Below, in pieces: positions 1 to 13,063 of a stretch of 64,000 nucleotides of DNA. The stretch is taken from contig CP136063.1 of NCBI GenBank assembly GCA_032622095.1, positions 92,047,980 to 92,111,979 on the forward strand, given 5' to 3'. Numbering within the stretch: position 1 is the first letter of the stretch; each line of letters begins with the position of its first letter. This DNA is from Siphonodentalium dalli (lineage: Eukaryota; Mollusca; Scaphopoda; Gadilida; Siphonodentaliidae). Under the pieces are notes generated by a model. The model did no database searches. It saw only the letters and a list, made by a program, of their open reading frames with translations, and was not told the origin of the DNA. Position numbers and translations under genes: made by a program.

Positions 1-3000
1 CATATGACGTGTTTAGCAATACATTTAATAAAGGATAATATAATTCCTATGTAGATTCTTTCCAAGAATATAGGCGGAATTCTCCAGAAAACATATGCGA
101 ATATATCCCCGGTAGTGATATTTAGATATTTTGCATATCGTAAGCAGTTTTCGGATACTTTTTTTTTTTGGAACGCGCATATTTTGAAAGAAAATATTAT
201 GAGCAATTCACATAGGTATTATTGTATATTTAAGATTTGGCGTATCTACACCCCAGTTATGCACGTACATATATGTCCAGGGTTTTTTATCGCACGTATA
301 GAACCCTTATATTCTCCCCCCACGTTGTCCCGAAACGACTATTTCTGCCAAGTACAATAATCTGAGAAGTTGCGATTGTCTGTCCCGAGTCTATTTTTAG
401 AGATAAATTTCACGTCACCCACAACTGGCGGCTTCTGATTAGTCAAAGGCTGTATACTATATTGGTACAGTGTTGTGATAAGTTTGGCACATTACTATAC
501 TTGTATATATTGTATATGCTATACCAAACTCCCATGTGAAATCCAATGAATAAATGACACTATCTTGAGAACTTAAACATCAGAAATACAGCCATCAATT
601 TAGTAAGACGTGTCCAAATGAAATCAAAAGTTTCTGTGAGCACTTTTGCACTCGAACGACATCAGCCTGCGAAGTGGCAACTTCTGATATATATATGAAA
701 TAAATAAATGAATTAAATTCTAAAACTGAATAAATCGTAGAAAGATCAAAACAGAACACGGAAATTAATGACATGCATTATGCGTGATGATGCACACGTG
801 ACTGTATATATTAATTGTATATAATTATGTCACTTGTCTAAAATTACTTATATATTTGCTAGACAATAAAGATGATGATGCGGTTCCTTTTCGTGTTTCC
901 GTGCATTCAAAATATAATTTAATGTAACTGTTTATCGACAAGGGTATAATCATATGTGTTGTCAGTAAAAAGTTCGAGTTATTCGGCGAAATATAATAAA
1001 TAGGACAACACTTTATCCGAAAACGACTGTGTAATTTGATAAAGTAACCTCATGAGAATCAAATAAACGTGATAACATGCAGATAATGTTGGTGCTAAAT
1101 ACAAGTATCTATATTTTCACGGAGCCCTCGTTTGCATGCCAATAAGGCCTACTTTGATCCTCTAGAGAATTCGAACCCGGTCCCAGTTTGCTGACCACGA
1201 AAAACGCGACATAGTCAATTACCATATAGATTATGTCCAAGGCTCTCCACTACCATGGCGTGACTTGTATTTCTATTGGTCAATTATAAAGATCACGAGG
1301 TGTTAAGTGGCCCTGACCTTCGTATTTACGGAAATGGCTGGTCGTGTTTAAACATAATTACTTCCCCTGTGTCACGCAAACACTCTCGAACTTGAATCAA
1401 TCAAATTTCTCATCCCCTTGTCAATGGAAAATTAGCACCAATTTCTCTGGACAACTAAAATACATGCGCTGTCTGAAGCAGCGATTCATTGGTATCCGCC
1501 GACACAAAGACTGGTGCGCCGTGATTCATGTGTGGAGGGGACCAGTCGTATTGAGTGAATTCGGGAGTTAGATTAGTAGATGTGATTACTTTTCCTCCGA
1601 ACAAATGACCAGTCCCGACAGCAAACCAATAAGACGATTCGTTATGTTTGCAAGTATCAAAAACCAACCAATAATAAAATTTGTTGTATTTGCTGGCGAC
1701 AACAACTTATGAATAATATGATTTCGGAGAATTGCCTAGCTCTTATATTCTATAGCTGGAACTGGGGAGATGATTAATAGATGGGGCCTGAGCAAGATGA
1801 CCATGTCCGTCTGGTATAAATTCATTGCATGGTTAGACGCTGCATTGTTGGATCAATGACGCTCTGCTTGGTACACCGCCATGACGGCGTTTGGTGTATA
1901 AAACAACATTGCCTGATAGTGACAGTGCCAGTCTAATTTTAGTCATATTCTACGGTAGCCGAATCCTGGTTGCGTTCATTGCGCTACATGTATCTCATGC
2001 ATATATCCGTGTATTGAATATAGGGCGTGGCTAGGGTAATTTTTGGGGTACCATCCAACTGAAAATACGAAAGTAATCTAAGCTAATCTGATATTGGACA
2101 TATTTTTACAGTAAACATTGGTTATTGTTACAATATCAAGCTAATGTCGTCTGAAATTGTTTTGATTTTTATTGCATCCCGAAAATATTATAGCAAGTTA
2201 TATTGTGTACACCGAAAGACATAGCAAATCGTCGTCCACAAACACAAAGCAGACCTTCTTCGAGAAAAAAATTGACCAATAAATTCCTCTCTAATTTCGA
2301 TCGAATCATGCAGACATGCCGGTCATTTGCATTTACATCGCACATGTCTTGGAATACACTACCCGTTTCATGTAAATCAGTTACACGCGTCCACGTTCCA
2401 AATGCAAGAATCTATTCAGAAACGCGAACTGCAAGTGACTTACTATGAAATAGAACACGAAATTGGTGACGTTTTCGCCAACTTTACAACTTGACGTCAG
2501 CCGTTTGAACGAGAACATGTAGTTTGCAACCTGCCTATATTTGGTGTAGTGCCCACAGCGAAAATTACTCGAGTCATGCTGTGTCTTTGTAACACGACAC
2601 TTCCTTCAATGCACTGTAAATACATCTCGCGAGCGCGCACGCTGGAAGTCTGGTGTTGCGATTCAACTGAAATTAACCACAATGTATAGTTAGTATCGAA
2701 TCAGTCCAATATTTTAATTCTATATTAGTTAAAACACACATCAGTTGAAACTTGTTATCTTGGCAGTCGGCGATCGTTAGTCGGTGAGTAGAATTTTTTT
2801 TTTTTTTTAGCTTTTTAAGCTTGCAAACTGTAAGCTGTAAAAAGTAATTTAAAATCTCTATTTAACTGTATAACAGACATGATTAAAATACAAACATTCA
2901 ACGCACTATAGATATATTATACTTGTGTTACACTCTTGAAAGAATTGCCAATACCTACAGACATACCAGGAATATATCTATTACGCAACAACGGGCATGT

Positions 3001-3701
3001 TGAATGGACACCAATTCCAAGGCGGATATCTGCGTTACTCGCTCTGATGACAACTGAAATTTAATCGTGTGCCACGTATGTCACGTGTCATCGGAATGGA
3101 CTATCAATCGCTATCTAATCGACTAATCGTGAACCTTGATCTTTTCATGTGTAAGCAAGCGTATAGGTGTTAAGTTGAGTGTGGTGATGATCTGTCACTA
3201 TCAAACTACAGCACAATATCGGAATTCTTCAGTAAAGCACACAACTATTGTATGATTTAAGACTCGAACAATAGTTAAAAGTTGATGTGGTGTTCGCCTA
3301 TTTGCGTTTTTATCTTCGTGTTTGGTATATATAAGTGCACTTCATAGAAGTTGGTGATGTACACCATTTAACGAAAACCTTCGTCTGGAGTTGACAATAC
3401 CAATAGAGTTCCCCGCAGCAGAGAAGTAGTTCCGGACTTGGAGCGTAACAATCAATCGTGCGGCAGACTTATTTGCAGATGTATATGGGATGGCAAAAGC
3501 ATATCACAATGTGAATTGTGGATCGGCACGTTACATGACTTGGGCCAATTAGAAGAGGTCACGGTTAAATATGGCAAGGTAACAATAACGATCGGCCACT
3601 GTAGAAAATGCAACGGCCAACCTCAAGTGTACACAGTAGAACTTGTCTACATACTATGTTTGAATAAATGTGCTTGTACGTGTATTAATGGAAGAAAGGT
3701 G

Positions 3702-3946
3702 TTTTCGCCACTCTTGGTATGGTGAGGACAGACCATGGTTTGTTTGAATGTGTTCGCCACTCTTGGTATGGTGAGGACAGACCGTGGTTTGTTTGGATGT
3801 GTTCGCCACTCTTTGTATGGTGAGGACAGACCATGGTTTGTTTGGACGTGTTCGCCACTCTTGGTATGGTGAGGACAGACAATGGTTTGTTTGGATGTGT
3901 TCGCCACTCTTTGTATGGTGATGACTGACCATGGTTTGTTTGAATG
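3702..3946. repeat. 49-bp tandem repeat, 5 copies
   Basis: The unit begins TGTTCGCCACTCTTGGTATG and repeats with a constant 49-bp period (CGCCA at 3706, 3755, 3804, 3853, 3902). Only a few substitutions separate the copies. Overlapping minus-strand open frames across it are by-products of the repeat. Confidence 0.92.
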
Positions 3947-5580
3947 TGATAGCGGTAAAAGTCCAGTATTTGTGGTATTTGAATTAACTTGAAGTGATGG
4001 ACTAAACTGTCACAATATGCAAAGTGTGTTGTACCAATGGAAATAGACGTTGCAAATGCTTTGTACGAAAACATGTGCGCAGACGAAAATCTGCCAACAT
4101 CCACGGTTTTAATGTTATCCCGGTTGTTTTCAAGCAATAAGAACAACCGGGGTGTAAAATTTAATAATATAGCCAGTCATAAATTCTCGCACATTTTTCA
4201 TACACATGTCACATATAAAATGATAAAAAAAAAGTTGAATTTTATGTCATCACGTCCAAATATTAAAAAAAAAAATAACTTCGTGATTGCGTATCCTGAA
4301 TTTGAGACTTCGTTTTGATTGATTCGTGACGTGAAGCATATTCTCCACATTCGTTAACATAATCGTATATTATTCGTATTTTCACGTTCAAAGCGTTCGC
4401 ACTGTTACGCAATAATAGTTGTTTGTTGGGTTCAATAAGTGGTCACACTTGTGCCACACCAAACGAGTTTGATACTTTGTTATAAAACCTATACGCAGAT
4501 CATACCAAACTCCATGCATGGTTTACCTCCCTTTATTACTCGGTAAGACCGCTGCTGCCGGCGACATTTTACCCACATTAGATGGACTCCCGCGATATTA
4601 AGATATATACTAAGCGAAAAGAGCAACATTCAGCCTTTGTTAAGCACACACAATATCGAACACAATTTGTGTAATTTCGAACCTTAAGTCTGAAAAGTCC
4701 CATTAGAAACAAAGAACTATATTGCGAAACGGTGTGATTTGGTTCTCCGATTATGTTATCAACACAAAAAATATAAACGCACATGGACGACAATGTCCCA
4801 ACAACACGCATGGCAAGTCAAGCACAAGAGTTCTAATTGGCTGCAATTTTGACAAGTATAGCTTGCGAAAATCGTCAAAAAGATTACCGCTCTGACCATT
4901 AAGTTTCTGTCATTAAGTTTTTACTGCGGGAATTGTTCTCAATGCACATAGGATATTTGACTTTGGGGCGATCGCTTGTTTTGCCATTTCGGCTGGAAAA
5001 TCCCGCGCTAAATATAGAAACCACAGACTAGTACCCAGACAGTGACAGTCAGACAAGAAGTATGACTTATGCGCTCTGGTATAGAGATTGAGAATATACG
5101 TGCATGTAATATATTGACCAAGAATAACGACTAGCCATCCAATTATACATGAACTTCACGGGACATTGAAGTTTATTGTCTTGATCCAATCAACACCAAA
5201 AAGAAAAGGACTGCCCCATCATCCACATTTGCCCACTCAGTCTAGATCATATATGTTTGGCTATATCATTTGAATACTGATAAACGCAACGACGCCATAA
5301 TCCAAGTAAGCAATTTGCTAACGTCATTATATATACTCAAAATTACAGCCACTTCACTCCCAATTCGATTTTCGCGATTTGAGTTAATTATCGAAAACCC
5401 AGTTCTCGTTAACGTGAACTGGTCCGTGATGTTACATTGAATGCCCGGATATAATTATTTAATTTTGTCGCTGCCCCGGATGTACGTAATCTCATTGAGG
5501 CGATGTACGCTGTTATGAGGAGATGTATTATTCATAATCCGGTTGATACCAATTCTGCTCAGACTCATACGCCGAAATCC

Positions 5581-5667
5581 AATTGTCGATTTCACGCTGA
5601 ATTTAGTCTCATTCCGACTCCAATTCCAGAAACTAATGTCTCATGACATCTCTACCGTGATCTGGGG
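5581..5667 (+). repeat. Dispersed repeat, copy 1
   Basis: About 85 bp matching 7876-7963 at roughly 85% by eye. The shared core is CCAGAAACTAATGTCTCATG. Function unknown. Confidence 0.7.
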
Positions 5668-5761
5668 TTATAACGAGAGTAGTTGGTCGGGCGGGACCGA
5701 AGGAGCCGACATTTATAACGGCTACATGCTTTTTGTAATTCGACAGTCGTTGTTAGAGCTG

Positions 5762-6017
5762 CGAATAAGCGAGATCACTGAATCGCGGCCATATTGGACT
5801 CATCCAGCCCCCGTTCCATTTATGGAACTTTTGAATATTCATGATTCCATATATGGAGCTCTAAATATTCATGAATTCCATATATGGAATAATGAATATT
5901 CAAAAGTTCCGTATATGGAATGTATGCCTCCAGAACTTTGACCTGTAGCTGTTAAACCGCGGAAAGGGGGTTGTATGAATCCAATATGGCCGCGACTCAG
6001 TGATCTCGCTTATTTCG
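5762..6017. mobile_element. Foldback MITE with nested TTCCATATATGGAA palindromes
   Basis: Inverted ends of about 55 bp (CGAATAAGCGAGATCACTGA and its complement near 6017) enclose several short palindromes (CCATATATGG) and inverted AATATTCAAAAG boxes. No coding capacity. The flanking 5581-5667 is a separate dispersed repeat. Confidence 0.75.
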
Positions 6018-7875
6018 GGAGATGTCAACTGCGACTGCGACTGTGTAACGGAAGCATGAGAAACTTTTGGGTTTGATCCTTTCCTGGCTAATTCGTTCAT
6101 TGTTTATGGATTGACAAAATATCTTAGTCCTGTGTCGTGATGGTGGTGTCATGAATTCTATCGTTATTGGGGCGAAATGTTTGCACCAGCATTTGCACGG
6201 GATCTTCCATTCTGTCCAAATGTGCTGTTATTTGAGATAAGTCTTATTAATGCAAGAGCGGGATCAGAATCAAATTCAGACACGCATGATCCTTGTCTTT
6301 ACCTTTGGTCGTTTTTTTGGTACCCATCTCCCAAAGTTGTCTCCGTTTAGCAAGTTTTTTCGACTAGTATTACCCCAATAGAAACACGAAATACATTTCT
6401 TCGAAAGAAACCCAACCGCACTTTGAATATATTCCAAATCCAATCTGTGTTAACTGAATTAGTAACTAAATCTATATTGAAGGGATAAAACAAATACCAA
6501 CATAGCGTCTGTCATATAGGAATTGGAAGCTCAATGCCGGTTTAGCACTAGCCCCACTGCCTATTTTAGTGTTTCAAACTGTTTGTATCACCGCATGTTA
6601 AGACCTGGTGAGTTGTACAGGCTCTTGTCATGAGTGAGAACTATGTGTTAATATCTGTATTTGCTGTGTAAATAAGTGATTGGTAGATGTCTGCATATTA
6701 TATACGCGCACAATGAACACTCTGTACCAAGAGAGTTGAGTATACATAAAAGCTTAAAGACAAGACTTTTACAATAAGAATCAATTTATACAGTCTATCT
6801 GAAGGCCTTTCAGATGTTAAAAATTACATTATCTCTGTGTTTTAGGCTGTGTTTACACTGCTGTAGAAATGTATACAGATATGTATAAAATTACGTGTCG
6901 CGCATTACTGTGACCACAACATGATTACTAATATTGAACGCTCGCTGATCAGTACTCTGGTAATTGACAATTCACTGCGAGTCGTGTCAGTTTAGGCCAG
7001 ACATAAAAATGTATCAACTATCAGCAGATAACAGCGATTTGGTATGTGCCGCATGTATTTAAAGTGTATCCTTATACCACTTGATAATGGTTCGAAGAAA
7101 GAATGAAAATCATGCAGTTACCCTACAATACCCTTTATTTGACCAAATGTAGTAAAATTTCCAACTGATGACAATTCCAATGACAATGTTGACCAATGTA
7201 GGACAATATTGTTTTCTTAAATTACATGCAGTTTTTATATATAGCTGTTAGACAATAAATATGATGATGATGACTGGCCACGGGGAGGGACCAGGACACA
7301 ATATTTCCAAGTGTTGGATATTTCCAACATGACACCCGCCCCTATGATAAGGTTGGAAAATTTCCACCTGATGGCCATTCCAGCCCAAAATTTTGATAAA
7401 GTAGGAAATTATGCAAATATTGGTCCGAAAACAATAACCCCCCCCCCCAATAAAATGTTTGAAAATCAAACTACAAGATCATTTTCAATCTATTGTTGGT
7501 TTGGAAATTACAACTAATGTTGTGTCAGGTATGAAATTTCCAACCGTTGAACAAGTTGCCACGTCTCTGTCCGTGTTCAATATTCGAAATACACGGGTTG
7601 AAATGACAACGAAAACATTCGCCAAGCCCGAGTAACAATTAATAAAAACTGATTTGCCTGTCGCAATGCTTCGGCGTTGACCGTGACTTATAGCGGACAC
7701 GATTTTTGATCACACGAACTAATACCGTTTTCTTTCTGTGTGCATTTCTATATCAACCCGTTTACACTGGTCTGCGTGTTGGAAAAATATGGAGGACAAT
7801 TGTCTTTGAGCTGCAGAGCCACGCCCCTACCGACCAATCTGTAAAATATCGCATTCATGGGGGGGGGGGGGGTGT

Positions 7876-7963
7876 CAATTGTCAATGTCACGCCGAATTT
7901 AGTCACATTCCTACTCCAATTTCAGAAACTAATGTATCATGACATCTCTACTGTGCTCTGAGT
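7876..7963 (+). repeat. Dispersed repeat, copy 2
   Basis: Second copy of the 5581-5667 repeat. It lies just after a 12-base G run. Confidence 0.7.
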
Positions 7964-7984
7964 AAATAGTCTGCCAATATCTCG

Positions 7985-8165
7985 ATCGCAGTGCCATTTT
8001 ACATTCTAGTTCAACGTGTCCATTTTTTGTTGTTTTGTCTTTAGTTTTCGATATGTGAACAGTACCAAACCGGTTGAGTAATCTAACATTCCGTGAAAGC
8101 CGTGTTACACAGAATATATATTGAACTGATAAGGCAAAAAAAAGGGTTTTGATTCTCGGGCAATT
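7985..8165. repeat. Dispersed repeat with conserved minus-strand frame, copy 1
   Basis: Matches 10430-10563. On the minus strand both copies read ...NVRLLNRFGTVHIS..., so this may derive from transposon coding sequence. Its distal piece (TTTTGATTCTCGGGC) recurs inverted near 10165-10185. Confidence 0.6.
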
Positions 8166-8398
8166 TTTTTTGAGAATCGATGAGGGAGCGAGGGTTTTAT
8201 TTTTATTTTTTATTTTTGTTATGGGGATAATGCCCATAGTTAGCATGGGTTATTATACCTTCCCAGTTTAAGAAAATCTAAGGAGAACATTGTTTTGATG
8301 TAAACTAATGTATTCCACTATAAAGAATGACCAATTATCATATTATACTACCCGTACATCATATATATATATTGTTGGTATATTTGATATATACACAT

Positions 8399-8559
8399 TA
8401 TCGGTACAGTGAAGTGATATGGGCTGCAGTATCACGCCGAGATGACGATGTCAGATCGCCGTATCAAACGAGCTGCCACAGGCAGCGAGTTTGATGCGGC
8501 GATCTGACATCGTCAACGAGACGTGATATTGCAGCCCATATCACTTCACTGTACCGATA
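8399..8559. mobile_element. 161-bp near-perfect palindrome (foldback MITE)
   Basis: Arms start TATCGGTACAGTGAAGTGAT and return as the exact complement at 8559, with a short GC-rich centre. TA at both ends is compatible with a TA target duplication. Confidence 0.8.
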
Positions 8560-8956
8560 AAGCGTTTATTATATGACAAATTTATATGACAAAATTCCTT
8601 CCCATTCCTAAATTATTCTATATTAGATTATCACTGACCTCACTAACACTTGCAATTTGAAAATGTCAGAACCCGATCGCATGCGTGTGACATGGCGTAA
8701 ACACTGTAAAATAATATTGTGATTAATATTGTGATCATTTGCATGCATACTTACATAACATGTATATACTTGTCATTTATAGATATGCTCTCCTAAATTG
8801 AGGAGGTTAACAATAAACTCATGTCACAAAGGGCAAAACTACTACGTTACACCATCCCATGTCATCACCCGGGCAAAAATACTCCATTGAACATTCCCAG
8901 TCATCTGACATCGTCAACTTCCGGTGACCTAATTTCACGGGATACTGATACGGAAT

Positions 8957-9000
8957 TCAAAGGATACTGATACGGAATTCATAGAATACCGATACGGCTC
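8957..9000. repeat. 22-bp repeat, 3 near copies
   Basis: GGATACTGATACGGAATTCA repeated head to tail from about 8940, the last copy diverged. Confidence 0.6.
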
Positions 9001-10217
9001 ATGACCAGACAAGCGTTTTCCGACTGTTCGGAATTTATCGCCAAACAATAGTGGTATTTGTAAGGGATTAGTGGTAGTCATATAATAAATGTATGTACCT
9101 TTTTATAGTATATATCTATATATATCAGACCCGTTTACTTTCATAATTGGAAATAGGGAGATTTGTCCTCAGAAATAGGGAGATTTAGTGAAAAATAGGG
9201 AGATTTTTTTCAATGTCAGTAACATGGAAAAACACTTCATATTTTTTATTTAAATGCCATAGACTGTTTGTTGCATTTAATTTTAGTTTGCATCTGCCAC
9301 ACATCAGTTACCTGTTTCTTGATTTTCTGCATTCAAGGCTTTCGGTAGTATTCACAGTTTAGTAGATCTATGATCTATGCACAATTAACGGCCTTGACAC
9401 CGACTACCGAGTGTCTCTAATTTCTAAAATCACTGAATCATTGGGAATAAAATTACGATTTTTCGGTTATGGATCACGCTTTATTTCCAACAAGCCAAAA
9501 TACAACGATTAAAAATATATTTGCACATTATACAATGGTGCTCTCGGATAATTTTGTCGCCAAATATATTCAGTAACATCGGTGAATTTAAACTTAATTA
9601 AAGAGAATACGCAGGGACATATTTGTTTGAGGTCCGTTCGATTCTCGTTCTGTTACTGCGTATATAAAACACGGAATACAACAAAGACGGAAACGGAACT
9701 AAAACAATCAAAGTTTAAATCGGGATTATACATTTTATATCTATCTATATACTTTAATATTTATCCAGCTATACTATAGTAACTATACATGCTAGCCATA
9801 AAAACTTCAAATACTATTAAATTAAACCAGCATACACATCGCCAATACGCACCATATTTCTTTCCGGTTTGCGTTCCCGAAATTGGAAATCACATAATTG
9901 TTTACAGCACGGAAACACATTTGACTTAATAAACTTGGGGTTTGGGCAGCTTGTGGTGACAATATACTGGTAGTTATCGTTGCCTAGTGTCTGTTGTTGA
10001 ATACCAACACATACACCATTGTATGTCTATCATATTCGATGTTTGAAACCTAACTAATTTCTCTTTTCTAGTTTCCCATTTTCGTGTTATCATTTGACAG
10101 CATCGGTCAATTTGAAATCGTAATAAAATGCTTCAACGCGGGCCTTTTTTCCAGACGCGGCTATGCCCGAGAATCAAAACCCTTTTTTTTGTTTGGCCTA
10201 AACAATCTTCATTATGC

Positions 10218-10315
10218 TAGCTAATACTCAGCCTTCAGTTGACCTTTGATGATTTCTGACATGGAGGCCGCTCTGCCAAAATAATCAAAGGACAACTGGA
10301 GGCTGAGTATTAGCT
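10218..10315. repeat. Hairpin repeat, copy 1
   Basis: Inverted arms AGCTAATACTCAGCCTTCAG and complement. Closely related to 10583-10684. Confidence 0.7.
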
Positions 10316-10429
10316 ACCATCATGTATTCAGGGTATATATGCAGTGCCATTTTACTTTTTGCATTTCACTTCCTAATACATTTTCGCTGGCACTCTCGCC
10401 TATAGGTATGCCATGAATGTCGAGAATGC

Positions 10430-10563
10430 CGTATTCTAGTTCAACGCGTCCATTGTTTGTTCTTTTGTCTTTATTGTGCGAGATGTGAACAGTACCAAAC
10501 CGGTTGAGTAATCTAACATTATGTGAAAGCTGAGTTACACAGAATCTATATTGAACTGATAAA
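10430..10563. repeat. Dispersed repeat with conserved minus-strand frame, copy 2
   Basis: Second copy of 7985-8129. It sits between the two related hairpins at 10218-10315 and 10583-10684, which suggests one composite element from about 10160 to 10690. Confidence 0.6.
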
Positions 10564-10582
10564 CAATCTCCATTATGCATGA

Positions 10583-10684
10583 AAGCTAATACCCAGTCTT
10601 CAGTTGGCCTTTGATTATTTGCGACATGGAGGCCGCCAGGTTAAAATCACAAAAGGCCATGCAACTGAAGGCTGAGTATTAGCT
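10583..10684. repeat. Hairpin repeat, copy 2
   Basis: Inverted arms with the same AGCTAATAC...GTATTAGCT ends as copy 1. Confidence 0.7.
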
Positions 10685-12135
10685 ACCCTTATGTGTGAAG
10701 TTACTCTTCCATATATAGGGTGTATACACGTCTCCTTTCATGTTGATGAAAGGTTTGCTACATCCTTCGAGTGCGATCATGACGACTAGTGACAAAAGAG
10801 TTTCCGTACATATAGTATAATGATCGCTTTCGAGTTCAAACTCCAGGTAGAGTTATCTCCCACTGCATCGCTCCGCTGAGATACCACTACTACAATGACA
10901 TTTGTTAAGGATTTCTGACATGATCTTTGTTCTTATGTTTTAAGATTAAAATTGTCTATGTCTGGCTCAGTTCACATTGTGAATACCGAAAGAATTACCA
11001 TGGCATTATTGCAACCTTGTGGTGGTCAAAATAAGATAATAGGTGACTAAATATACCTTACCTAGAAACACCTATCGAACCGGCCCATCCTGTGAGTAGA
11101 CTATAATACACGCGATGAAACGTCAACAATTTAAAACATGAAGCCCCTATCTACTTGAAACAATCATGAAATGTTAAAAAATCACTCTCACAGGATGGAC
11201 CTTGTCATTAGCCAATCGGAAACGACTCCCAAAAGCTTAAAGCTTGTTGTCGAATCCCCTTCATATCATCACTGTTAATCTTTGTCTTGTTTTTTGTAAT
11301 ATACGAATAATATGGAATAAATACTGTTTACACCAAATATATAGTTCCGACGATACGTAAAAATAGATGTATCGGTCCACAAAGTACCATCCTTGAGGCA
11401 GTGATCTATCGAAGTGATAACGTAGACGGCGCTGCATGGAGTTTGCTTAGAGTTTATAAGTTGTATCACACGAAGTTCACACAAGACTCTCCTTTGGTAC
11501 AGTTTGGTTGTTTGTGGATTGCCATTTCAGCTGCTAGATAATCAGCGCCATGGCGTTGTCACGTATTCGTTGTGACACACGTATGCAGACCGCGCACTTA
11601 GAAATCACCTACCAAACTTGAACTTGCCTACCTGTACACGAAGTAGGACGATGTCACCCCTCATACGGGCTTTAAATTTAGGCCATTTTCAGGCTGTACG
11701 CGGGATTCATAGCCCTCTGTTAACTGATACTCGGTGGTATTCATATAACCAATTTAACCGGTATTCGGGATTCAACACAAAGGCTGCTACGCAGATTTTA
11801 TAGCACAATATTACACACATTTGGATTACATTCGAGCCCAAATGACAGTCTGATGTAATTCAGTCTATTTCCTCTTTATGTGAAGTTATGGATATATACT
11901 ACTTCAGCAAACGTGTGAAAACTATGATATTAGTGTAAAAATTACAAAGTATGTATTCCATACTGGTACGAAGAAATCACCCCTCTCTGTTAACTTGTAT
12001 TCAGGATTAAGCGGGAGGGGTGAAACGCTCGAGTAGGTCGCCGTAAGGGTTGCATGGGTCACAAATCCGCAGTTACCGATAATCGAGTCATCTTAGCCAT
12101 CGCTGGAGATTTGTGACGGTCCAATACCACCCCAA

Positions 12136-12587
12136 TTAACCCTTTATACATTAAATGGATTCCCCCACTCAGTTATAAAAGTTGACATTGGAATGATCTA
12201 TTATTCATTTGGAGGGGTGTTCATGTAATAAAAGCAGACGACAAACAGAAAAACAGTAACACAAGTGCAGAAGAATTTATATACATTGGTAGGAAATGAT
12301 TAGACAATAAGTTCACACACGTTTTTTTAACTTATTATCTGGACATTTTTAAAAGGGAACTACAGTAATGCTCTAATTAATCGACTTCTTAACCACAGCA
12401 GAATTATGGGTAACTTTTCAGGATTTAGTCGGAAATATGGCTAGTCGAGAGCTTTCCGATGAATGGCAAAAAGCCATATTTCCGACTAAATCCTGAAAAG
12501 TTACCCATAATTCTGCTGTGGTTAAGAAGTCGATTAATTAGAGCATTACCGTACTTGGTCAATTAGTATTGAGTATAGAAGGGTTAA
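12136..12587. mobile_element. piggyBac-like MITE (TTAACCCTTT ends), family B, with nested element
   Basis: Bounded by TTAACCCTTTATAC and its counterpart AGAAGGGTTAA, so TTAA flanks CCC...GGG ends as in piggyBac elements. The family B core (ATGGATTC, CACTCAGTTATAA) recurs at 13844, 27761 and 28880. It is interrupted by the palindrome at 12363-12551. Confidence 0.8.
12363..12551. mobile_element. 189-bp palindromic MITE, TA target duplication
   Basis: Arms of about 80 bp are almost perfect complements. It starts CAGTAATGCTCTAATTAATC and is flanked by TA on both sides. Related partial copies are at 12726-12827 and 50064-50197. Confidence 0.85.
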
Positions 12588-12725
12588 GTTGTCCTGTAGA
12601 TTTGCTATGATGCTGATGAGTCCTGCTAAATTTTTATGATGTTGGTATGGAAAACTGATGCTGTTAAGAATATGTAGCGTTACATTTTCTAAATCTGTTA
12701 AGAAGATGTAGCGTTACATTTTCTA

Positions 12726-12827
12726 AGCTTTCCGATGAATGGCAACAAGCCATATTTCCGACTAAATCCTGAAAAGTTACCCATAATTCTGCTGTGGTTA
12801 AGAAGTCGATTACTTAGAGCATTACTG
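12726..12827. mobile_element. Half copy of the 189-bp palindromic MITE
   Basis: Contains the centre and right arm only, ending GCATTACTG-TA. It lies immediately upstream of the first visible Ig exon. Two direct copies of GTAGCGTTACATTTTCTAA precede it. Confidence 0.8.
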
Positions 12828-12858
12828 TACCTAAGTCTGAATTTCCGCCCCGTTGCAG

Positions 12859-13063
12859 GTTATATGGACAGACAGGCAGCAGATGGTTTTGACTCACACC
12901 GAGAAACGTATTACCGACGATGATCGCATTAGTGTAGAGCGACCTTACACCAAGGAGTGGAATTTACACATCCGAGAAGTACGATACTACGATAGGGGAG
13001 AATATACGTGCCTAATAAATACAGAACCGGTCAAAACGAAGAAGGTCAACCTGGAAGTGTTAG
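12859..13063 (+). CDS. Exon: C-terminal half of Ig domain 1
   Basis: The acceptor follows a pyrimidine-rich stretch ending gttgcag, and the donor is GTAAGT. The exon opens in phase 0 with VIWTD (strand C Trp) and ends in phase 1. It carries WNLHIREV and DRGEYTC, the E and F strands of a V/I-set Ig domain, with the disulfide Cys at visible residue 51. Its partner Cys must be on the missing upstream exon. A truncated transposon copy (12726-12827) ends only about 30 bases before the acceptor AG. Confidence 0.88.

Larger units (their letters stand above)
1..12858. other. Upstream region without recognised exons
   Basis: No coding exon is supported here on either strand. The open frames are short, use non-ATG starts or lie in repeats. 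This region should hold, or be downstream of, the signal peptide and Ig1 N-terminal exons of the Ig gene, but I found no convincing candidate. It contains the repeats listed separately. Stretches such as 1-3700, 4300-5560, 6020-7200 and 10700-12100 hold nothing I can name. Confidence 0.5.

Noticed and set aside
3372-3725. Open frame with many Cys after a TATATAAG motif near 3326
   Set aside because: No ATG in the frame, it runs into the 49-bp tandem repeat, and no homology is recognisable.
7782-7841. Ig-like peptide EKYGGQLSLSCRAT that could be the missing Ig1 exon
   Set aside because: It ends at a stop without a phase-0 donor and lies next to dispersed repeat sequence; the frame upstream shows no signal or strand A pattern.
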